Assembly (NCBI RefSeq): GCF_000002075.1
Contig: NW_004797538.1
Location: 692,299-756,298 of the forward strand
Direction of reading: 5' to 3'
Source of the DNA: Aplysia californica
Taxonomy: Eukaryota > Mollusca > Gastropoda > Aplysiida > Aplysiidae
Length of the DNA: 64,000 nucleotides
Shown: positions 56,210-64,000 of the stretch, piece by piece
How the letters are laid out: each line of letters opens with the position of its first letter
Position numbering within the stretch: the stretch's first letter is position 1
Translations under genes and position numbers: made by a program
The notes under the pieces: generated by a model
Databases searched by the model: none
Seen by the model: the letters and a program-made list of their open reading frames with translations, nothing else
What the model was told of the DNA's origin: nothing

Positions 56210-56253
56210 CTGATCAGCAGTGGGCGTGGTGCTGTCCTCTCCGGGCGATGTGT
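56210..56253 (-). CDS. Candidate 44-nt internal exon of the minus-strand gene
   Basis: Acceptor TCTGGCCCGGCAG sits after about 200 bp with no AG on the minus strand, and the donor is GATCAG|GTGAGT. It enters in phase 1 and leaves in phase 0, matching the phase-0 start of the 51718 exon, and adds D-T-S-P-G-E-D-S-T-T-P-T-A-D-Q. The donor and following 25 bp match the head of SINE-like family A (GTCCTACTTCTTTACTTTCC), so the donor may be of SINE origin. No transcript is at hand, and the exon could be skipped or spurious. Confidence 0.5.
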
Positions 56254-59200
56254 CTGCCGGGCCAGACGGACCAAGGGACCACCGCACACAGCGACAGAGA
56301 CGAGGAGCGTAAGTGTCGTCATAATGGAGGAGTGATTGGGGTGGTGGGGGCGGGTGCGTGGGTGGGTGGGCGGGCGGGAGGGACCATGGGGCAGGGCAGG
56401 GGGGATAAGAGGAGGAAAAAGAGAAAGGAAGAAAAGAGAAAAAAATATTAGCGTCATTTTCCCCCGATAACATCCAAATTATCCGAGTCTATCCGCTTCC
56501 ACAGACTCTTGTCCCAGTCTGAGACTGGAGCCACGTCTAACAAACTCCTGAGGTTTACATCAGGAAAAGAAAACTGTACTTGAACTTCAATTGATTATTA
56601 AAACATTAAAACTTAAGGTGTCAGGGAGAAGCTTTTATTCATTCTTTTTGCTTGAACCAGTGAAGATCACCCCCACCCCACCCCCCTCCTCTCCCCAAAT
56701 AATAAAATAAAATCTCACATTAAAAAAACCAAAACAAACAAACAAAAAACAACAACCAACAAACAAAGTTATCAACGTTGGGATATGTCCTAACCAATTA
56801 TGCCAAAGACTCGCCATTTTCTGCATGCTCTTCATATATAACTCAAGTCTCACAAAATCTCAAGCAGACGTCTCTCATTATGATAGGAGCTATGGTACAT
56901 CATCTTACTTAGCAACAAAACAACACACCACATCGTCACGCTCATTCAATAATTACATACCTCATTTTTTTTGGTGTTTTGAGAAAATAACAAAAACTTT
57001 TGCACTTACAAAACAGATACGACACAAATAGTTCTTCTAATAACTTTTTTTTTTTGGTTTAATAAAAATTCATAAGTTTAAACAACTTTTGACTGAAATC
57101 TGGGGAACAAATCAAATTATCTATAAGACGCCATAGCTCAGTTTGTCCTGAAAATGACTTACGTAATGATAAATTAAAAAAAAAAAACCCCCAAAAAACC
57201 CAGAGAGAGAGAGAGAGACAAAGGCAATTATGGAATGAGCGTGAGGACATGTTATCCACAAACTGTTACCAAGTCAAAGCTTTACCACAGAAACCTTGAC
57301 TACCATCATACACATCATTGGCTAGCTATTTAAATGTACTAAGCCCAGACAGTAAAATATTTTAGGAAAGAGAAAAAAACAACTTTAATTCTTCTAGCAA
57401 TTGTACCTACTTATATATGTGTTTTTTCTTACTTTTTTCCAAATTTAGAATTTGAATTTCGACCAAATATTTCTCCGGCTCACGCAACAAATACCAAAGA
57501 TTAAAAAACTGCAATTAAAAGAAATATCAAAATTTTGGGCGTAATACATTTTCACAGATGGCCGGCGACATGTCTTTTGCTTCCCTGGTCATTGTGTAGG
57601 TTTAAGGCTCCTTTCAACTTTTCTAAACCATTAACACGATGCACGCACAAAGGCAAGTTAAAAAGTCAAGGGATAAATTGTAAAATGTCAAAAACAGCTC
57701 ATTAATTAAAAGAACAATGCAAATGACCATGCCACTAATTAAAACAGTGTTGTTTCAAATATCAGAAACTGTTAAAAAAAATCTTTTTTTAAAAACAACT
57801 TTGTAATCTAAGGATTCACTGCTGATAAAAATCTTACACACTTTAAGGGAAATACTATATGGCAGTAAGAAATCTATTGTAAAAATGTCTAGCCAGTAGT
57901 AAACGTAGTACACGAGTTAGTCCAAAGATTATGTACAGAGTTACGGAAGAAAGAACAAAACCGCAAACACCTTTGGAGTTAGAGGTCAGAGTTGAAACAG
58001 GTCATCAAGCTCAGAGAAAAAAAGTCAGTTATTTGCTGCGGCCGGCGTAGGTATTAAGAACAGAGTGCTAGCTACCACAGCCAAACATTCCAGACACAAC
58101 CACATGACACACATATACCTATCACTCAACATTGTTGTAGGTCAAAATTGTGAAAAATGAAAATGTAGCAGAGTTCGATGAGACACATCAATTAGTCCTA
58201 ATCTAATTGCTCTTCTTAAAATAGTAACGGATTAAGACGAATTAAACATTTTGCGTTTTCTATTAAGATAATGCCCTGTTCGAAATAACAGTTTTTCCTT
58301 CATCTGTCTTACAAACCTCGTATTTCGACACACAACAATGAAGTTAGACACACAACAGACACACTGGCGCACCACCTGGCTGTGCAGTGCTAACTAGTTG
58401 TGAAATACCTCAACATGAGGTATACAGAAGTGTTTACTGAAACAATGTTTTCTACCAACTACTAAAAGAAAATGGAGCACAACATTTAAGCATTATCACT
58501 TTTCTATCTCACGTTTTCCCAAAGAGTTGTGTTCATAAATCTCATCTTCTACAGCTGCTCTTAAGCTTCATGCGAAGAGTAGTGTTCATAACAGTCCCAT
58601 CTCTTAAGTCTGTACAAACTTCATGCACCCAAGTAGCATCAGAGGCAATACACAGAGACCGACAGTCAAAAGTGTACAATAAGTCGCTGCACCATTTCCT
58701 AGCAGTCCCAAGCTGTCTAAGATCCTCTAAAGCCAACTCTTCGCTAGCAAGCTATACACATCCATCGAAGGAAATTGTTAACTCCTCACAGCCTGAATCA
58801 GTCCAGTGACAGAATTAATAAGCAATGTTTGACCCATGATAAGAGATATACAACCTGTACTCTTTCATTATGAAAACTTTATTTAATGAAAGAGTGTTTT
58901 ATATGATGTGATGTGGTCCAATGGACTTAAACACCGAATAAACTTTACTTACTTACTATCCATTGAGCTCATTCCTTACAAACTTCTGCACAGCTATGGC
59001 CAACAGACCATCCAACATGGGCGTACCTTTAGTCTACAAGACTAGCACGACTGACCTCCCATCAATAAATTTTCCTATCCACAATAATGTTTTTACAGAG
59101 ATTCCTGTCTCTTAGCTTTAGCATAGGCTGACACTAGAAACATGAGCGTCTTCAAGGGCCAGGTCTAAAACAGACATCAGCAGTCGTGGTTCCCCACTCA

Positions 59201-60001
59201 TTTATCAGCTTGGATAATCAATCTCCTTCGAGAAAAAAAACACAAAAACCCCCAACAAAATCCCAACCCAAACCAAAACAAACCAACATTTACTTCCTCG
59301 TCTTTTCCTGACACCCATCCATTTAAGTACTCAATGTAAGTTATTCTTCATCTACCTCTGTCTCTCTTGCCTTCTATTGTTGTTTGTTTGTTTTTTGTGA
59401 GAGCAAAATATTCAAGAAAAGTGAACTTTATCAGATTTAAAACTCTTCAAAAGTCAACAAATGTCCTAACCATACCATCAATAGAGGGTTACGAAAACAG
59501 CCCTAGGCAAGTTATGAGCACATTACAGCATGCTGGCCATGCACAGGGTTAAGTCCAATGAGAATGTCAGTCTCTGAACAAACAGAATCTAGTCCAATGT
59601 TATCAACACCATGTTAGAAGGATGAGATGTTAGTAGTAAACAGAAACCTTTGGAGCCCCACATGCCTGTTACACACTTGACGAGAACGCCAGAAGCACGC
59701 ACCGCACGTGCACACTGCTGCAACATGAAAGACTGGCTCAATATCTGTATTCTAGGAGAACAACATGGGTAGCCACCTTCTCAACACAATGCACGATGAT
59801 TAGGACATGCGGACAACACACACTACACCACAGACTAGCTGTCTGCACGGGCACAGGTAGAGTCTAGCACTAGGAATCTAGCACCAGAGAAGTCTACGAA
59901 CAAAGCCAGGAGTTATGAACGAAGCATGCATTACAGTAGGAAGTGAAGTATGAGGCAAGATGAGCTAGAATGCTGAAGGGCTCTCTCTCTCTCTCAGATA
60001 C
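56254..60001. other. Intronic or downstream DNA between alternative 3' exons
   Basis: A purine-rich block (56330-56450) forms the long pyrimidine tract before the 44-nt exon. Several A runs follow. On the minus strand an AATAAA at 58878-58883 could end the ESDV transcript about 1.1 kb after its stop, but it lies in a small inverted repeat (TTTCATTA...TAATGAAA). No further exon recognised. Confidence 0.4.
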
Positions 60002-60534
60002 CTAGACATCGGACTCGAATGACTCAGGATTCACAGAGCCCAGGCGAAGGAGCATTGGAGTGTGTGGGTTGTTAGGGCTGCTGACCTGGGGAGGGCTCGA
60101 GGTGGTGGGTTGCACTACCTGACCGACCGCTTGACTGGAGTTTGAACCCCTCTTGCTGCGGTGGTGGTGGTGGTGGTGGTGGTGGTTCGAGTTGGATGAG
60201 TTTTTGTGGTGGTTGTTGTTGCTAATAGGGTGTGATGATGATGTTGATGATGATGCCGCTGATGAGGCTGAGGAGTTTGTGGTGGTGGGTGGAGGTGCAT
60301 ATGTGATGACTCGCTCTTGTAGTTGTGGGTGAGAATGAAGTGGCGGTGGTAGCGGGTGGTGGTTGTGGTGGTCTTGGAAGAAATGTGGCTGGTGTGCAGG
60401 GGGCTTCTGGTGAAAGTGGTAGCGTTTGTGGTGGAAGTGTTGTTGTTGTTGTTGATGGTAATGTTGTTGTTGTTGTTGCTGTAGTTGCTGGTGATGATGA
60501 TCACTGCTGCTTGAATAGGCCTGGTCCTCCACTG
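60002..60534 (-). CDS. Alternative terminal exon, His/Gln-rich tail ending ESDV
   Basis: A tandem acceptor (GTGTCAGCAG, CAGCAG) precedes 60534/60531, and both choices enter in phase 1. The exon codes about 176 residues to TAG at 60002-60004. Composition in order: V-E-D-Q-A-Y-S-S-S-S, two Gln/His blocks, a His/Pro-rich part, a Ser/Asn part, an eight-His run and R-S-K-R. It ends S-V-N-P-E-S-F-E-S-D-V. E-S-D-V is a class I PDZ ligand, identical to the end of vertebrate GluN2A/B NMDA receptor subunits. That identity is four residues only and does not name the gene. Possible internal phase-0 donors (GGTCAG|GTAGTG near 60110 and CCCCAG|GTCAGC near 60085) could splice to the phase-0 exon at 51718, giving an ESLV form that includes most of this exon. 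The low-complexity composition limits certainty. Confidence 0.62.
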
Positions 60535-60689
60535 CTGACACAGCGTTGCGCATGTGCAAATGTAAATGTATATGTATATGTATATGTATGTGTATGTGAG
60601 GTCGGGGAGGAGGGGGGTTGGAAAAACAAAAACAAAGCGCCGATGAAACAAACACACACACACACACAAAAAATCAACCAAAAAAAAAA

Positions 60690-60845
60690 TTTGTTTCTTC
60701 ATTTGAGTAAAGAGAAGCACATCAACACAAAAAAGGTCATTTAGTGCTGGGAAAAAGCAAGACAGACACACAGGCAGACAAAAACAACAGAGGGAAAGTA
60801 AAGAAGCAGGACCTACCAGTGGCACCCTCCAACCACCCACAAGAA
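60690..60845 (-). mobile_element. SINE-like family A, reverse, well preserved
   Basis: Minus strand: GGTTGGAGGGTGCCACTGGT, GTCCTGCTTCTTTACTTTCC, CCAGCACTAAATGACC, TTTGTGTTGATGTGCTTC and TTTACTCAAATG. Confidence 0.8.
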
Positions 60846-60864
60846 AACAAAGATCCAAACGAAA

Positions 60865-61298
60865 TGAGTCACAACATGGTGGAATCAGGCGCTCTTCAAT
60901 TTTTGGCATTGTGGAGTTGTTGATATCATCTGAAAGTTTATTCATTTGACTTACTTTCAATTCTGAAAAATCCATCTAGCTTGAATAGAAGCAGAGATAT
61001 TTGTCATTGAAGAAAGTGGGGTAGCCTGGTTTCTGTGGTTAAATTAATGAGAAAATGGCCCCCAAAGTCTGGTAACATCAATGGCTTAAGAGTCCTTGAA
61101 AAATGAAAATTACATATTTTGTGCCTTTAAATAGTGTTTTTCAGTAAAATTCAAATGGAAATGACATTTCATATGAACATAAAAGGTGTTTAGCCAAAAA
61201 ACGAAATTTCAATAAAAATCGCCAAACTGGTGGAAAAATGCCTTTTTCTTTGATTTCATTGTTTTGACGAGCGCCTGATTTCACCACGATGCCTCACA
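60865..61298. mobile_element. MITE family F, copy 4
   Basis: 434 bp. The ends GTCACAACATGGTGGAATCA and CACCACGATGCCTCACA are inverted repeats. It is oriented opposite to copies 1 and 3 and matches the right arm of the palindromic copy over its length. Confidence 0.82.
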
Positions 61299-62015
61299 AA
61301 TAACAAACAAACGAAATGATTAAGGATTAACATCTTCAGCTACAACGGAGTATGCCTACTCATTCATCACATCAACATTCAACATGCAAGGAAGAAAAGT
61401 CAACCAGACATCAAGTCAGCGTAGAAAAGAATGTATCAAGTTATCTCTGTAAACTCAAAGCAAATACCCCCCCCCCCCCCAAAAAAAAGAATGACACATT
61501 AACAAAAGGACACATCGAAAAGAGACAAATTAACAAAAAGACTCATAAAAAAGAGATACATTGACAAAAAGGACACATCAAAAAGTGACACATTGACAAA
61601 AGGACACATCAACAACATCAGGTGCTGGGCTAATCTCTCTCTTTTTGGGGGGCGAGAACGAGAAGATCCCACACACACACATACACACAAATTAATACAT
61701 ACAAGCTCCACTCAACCAAGTATACAAAGACATGATGTAGTCCCACACACACACACACACACACACATACGCACACACACACAAACACACACCAACCACT
61801 AATGCACATACATCAACCACTTACACATATACACCAACCAAAATACACACACACACGCACGTGCCCACCCACATGCGCGTGCGCACACACACCAAACATA
61901 CACACACACCAACCCACCCACCCACACACACACAAATGGACAAACCCACATAAACATCCAGAACTCACACACAGACAAACATGCAAAAAATCACGTACCC
62001 ACTCTCTTAAGTTTC
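61299..62015. repeat. Low-complexity A/C-rich region with (CA)n
   Basis: A C tract (61468-61480) is followed by AAAAGGACACATCAA-like irregular repeats (61495-61615), then (CA)n-rich DNA (61667-61955). No gene. Confidence 0.85.
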
Positions 62016-62019
62016 TTTA

Positions 62020-62195
62020 GTTTTTGTAATAGTTTTACGGCACTTGCAACACAATAAGGTTATATAAGAGCCGAAGATTAGAGGTGTTACAAGAGAGTAA
62101 CAAACACAAAAAAGACGGAGGGGAGATAAAGACAAAAGATGTTTGATAGGAAATAAGCGAACCACACCAGAGCACCTGCCAACCACCCACCTATT
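62020..62195 (-). mobile_element. SINE-like family B, reverse
   Basis: Minus strand: GGTTGGCAGGTGCTCTGGTG, CCTATCAAACATC, GTTACTCTCTTGTAACACCT, then GGCTCTTATATAACC, TTGCAAGTGCCGTAAAAC and an ACAAAAACTAAAG tail. Confidence 0.8.
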
Positions 62196-63165
62196 CTGAT
62201 CAAACACGTGAACAAACATCCCATGAAAGGCACAAGGCGGGGTGTATTGACAACACACGAGTCACAAAACAAAGAAGATGAAATACATAAAGGAAAAAAA
62301 AATAATGAAGATACCAAGGAGTGAACTATGATGTTCCTACGACACAATCAGTGCACTTCTAGAAACATCCAAAAAGGATGCATGTGAGTGTGAGAGAGGA
62401 AGAGGGTTGGGGGGGGGGGGGGGCGCAAAGGAGAGGGCACACAATAACAATCAGAACACAGGGCTACAGGAGGAAAATGGCATCCAAATCTGAACACAAG
62501 TGTGTCAGTTTAGCTACAATCTACATATAAAAGGACAGCGCACGCACCACACACACACACATATACATATTACAGGAATACGAAAACTAAGGTACACACA
62601 GTGAGAAAGTCGGTGAGAAGAGGTGGAGTGAGGTGAGGGGGGGAACAGTCTACACCGGTCAAAAAGATGTCACAGCTAAGATCACTTACACAGATTCCTG
62701 AACACCTTGAAATCTTGAAGACACATTCGAGGGGATGGTTGGAAGGAGGGAGGGAGGGAGGGAGGAAGGGAGGAAGGAAAGAAGAAGGCGGGAGGAAGGG
62801 AGAGAGGGAAATGACAGAGGATGGGGATGGGAGGGAGGGAGAATGGGGAAATGAAGGTAACAGGGAAAATGTGACGTGAGGATTACCAGTAACCCTTTGG
62901 TACCCACATACACATTCATTCTCTCTCTCTCTCTCTCTGTCTCTCTCTCCCTCACACACACATACACTCACACTCAAACACACACACACACACACACACA
63001 CAGAGAAAAAGACATAGCTGAGATATGGGATACCCCAGAACATATCCACACAAAGACAAGACAATTTGGAAATTGTTGTAAAACAATACACACGTACATT
63101 CACATATCTTACAGATACACGGACTAGAATCAGGACATACAATCCCAGTTACACAAAACCAAATG
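62196..63165. other. Simple-repeat-rich stretch
   Basis: A G tract near 62410-62423, a GGGA-rich tract (62740-62840), CT and CA tracts (62917-63002). Open frames on both strands are of these repeats. No exon recognised. Confidence 0.6.
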
Positions 63166-63169
63166 AATA

Positions 63170-63690
63170 ACGTGTTTGCTTGTTTGAGCAACGAGAAGCA
63201 CATTGACACAATAAATGTCCTTTATTTTACGGCGCTCGAAACTGCATAAGGTCATATGAGCGCCAAGGGGTGGGTGTCAACAGAGAAGTCCTTACAGGTA
63301 ATCAGGCTTACTCTGCTCACCTCTCTAGCTTCAACAGCACAAGGTCTGCTTTGACTATCAAGGCACCCCGGAAATAGCAGGTCACAAGAGAGTGACAAAC
63401 ATGCAAAAGAAGTAGAGGAAAATTACAATAGTAAGGATCAGGAAAGAAAAAGCAGCAGTTCCCTGTTGTAGATCAGGCACAGTTATGAGCGTGACATAAG
63501 TCAGCGCATTTACAATTCTACTATGCTTGAACGAGAAATGTTTCCCACTTTGGGAATGGCCTAAAGACACTACAGTCAGTGGCACTGCCCCTGGGGTAAA
63601 TGTCCTTTAGCACCGTGGAAAAAGTAAGACAAACAAAAACAACAAAGGGAAAGAAGAGAAGTAAGGCCTACTGGTGGGGCCCTCCAAACC
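63170..63690 (-). mobile_element. SINE-like family A split by family C
   Basis: A parts 63170-63224 and 63597-63690 enclose a complete C element (63225-63596, 372 bp). The 13-bp word TAAATGTCCTTTA stands on both sides (63212-63224, 63597-63609), which is a target duplication. Confidence 0.85.
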
Positions 63691-63920
63691 TATATATAAT
63701 GGGCCACACTGGGGTTTTTGGGGGGTTCTAGTTAGAGTTTTACTTTCTCCTTCACTGCCCAAACCTGGCAGTTCTTCGACGCAGGCTCCTACACACACCT
63801 ACAGACTTACAAAGCCTGCTCTACTCTGGCGTTGACCAGATGACAAAGACATGTGGTTACTTGAGGGGGGCATTGCGCTGCCAAGAACGAAATGCTCACA
63901 GCTAAACGGATTTGAAAACA
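63691..63920. other. Stretch with nothing recognised
   Basis: Mixed composition between two SINE-like copies. It has no exon, repeat or inverted-repeat element that I could see. Confidence 0.5.
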
Positions 63921-63924
63921 ACAA

Positions 63925-64000
63925 CAACAATAAGAGTTTCACAGGATTGGCCACACAATTAGGTCATATAAGTGCCGGAGGTAAGAGGTGTTACAAAAGA
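63925..64000 (-). mobile_element. SINE-like family B, cut by the window edge
   Basis: The 3' part: minus strand TCTTTTGTAACACCTCTTAC, CCGGCACTTATATGACCTAA and AATCCTGTGAAACTC. Confidence 0.65.

Noticed and set aside
58542-58736. 64-codon minus-strand frame, M-A-L-E-D-L-R
   Set aside because: Looks partly protein-like, but has no acceptor or donor in a usable phase and no recognisable homology.
60002-60534. Naming the minus-strand gene as an NMDA receptor subunit from its ESDV end
   Set aside because: Four shared residues are not evidence of homology, and no receptor domain is in the window.
60325-60744. Plus-strand and shifted minus frames over the His/Gln exon
   Set aside because: Val/Gly-rich or Thr/Asn-rich readings of CAC/CAG repeats. 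The minus frame with acceptor and ESDV end is preferred.
39229-64000. A large inverted duplication explaining the SINE orientation flip
   Set aside because: The order of families, MITEs, microsatellites and unique DNA is not mirrored around 40 kb. Convergent transcription fits better.

Overview
The window is eukaryotic, AT-rich and intron-bearing, and most probably comes from a lophotrochozoan, with a gastropod mollusc the best guess. The grounds are GT-AG introns, an animal nocturnin, an intronless metazoan histone H1 with the canonical histone 3' stem-loop, abundant (CA)n, (CT)n and (AGATCT)n repeats, and dense tRNA-derived SINEs and MITEs. No species was identified. No retrovirus, LTR element, Polinton or CRISPR array was seen.

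Layout. 1-2.6 kb is unique or low-complexity DNA, followed by a LINE 3' remnant (2.65-2.94 kb). A two-exon plus-strand gene (CDS 4015-6173) encodes a 328-residue multi-pass membrane protein resembling the TspO/MBR superfamily. 6.6-13.4 kb holds SINEs, a possible hAT-like insertion and microsatellites. A solitary histone H1 (13614-14189) follows. 14.8-21.5 kb carries SINE copies, a 785-bp pogo-like transposon with transposase remnants, and a TTAA-flanked MITE. Nocturnin (exons 21586-21793 and 23586-24418) keeps all visible catalytic residues. Its intron holds three mobile elements. 24.4-50.5 kb has no recognisable protein gene but many nested SINEs and MITEs, an 803-bp palindromic MITE and several minisatellites.

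At 50.5-60.5 kb on the minus strand lie C-terminal exons of a large protein I could not identify. They are a 405-codon Gln-rich terminal exon ending E-S-L-V, a possible 44-nt exon at 56.2 kb, and a His/Gln-rich alternative terminal exon ending E-S-D-V. Both ends look like class I PDZ-binding ligands. The E-S-L-V codons sit in the first unit of a 23-bp minisatellite that continues past the stop.

Three signals stand out. (1) The two alternative tails both end in PDZ-like ligands. (2) Several SINE families share a 3' hairpin whose stem changes are compensatory, which suggests one partner LINE machinery. (3) Near 39.5-40 kb the base-composition skew and the orientation of some two dozen SINE copies both flip. 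This fits convergent transcription, with a candidate polyadenylation site for the minus-strand gene at about 39.87 kb.
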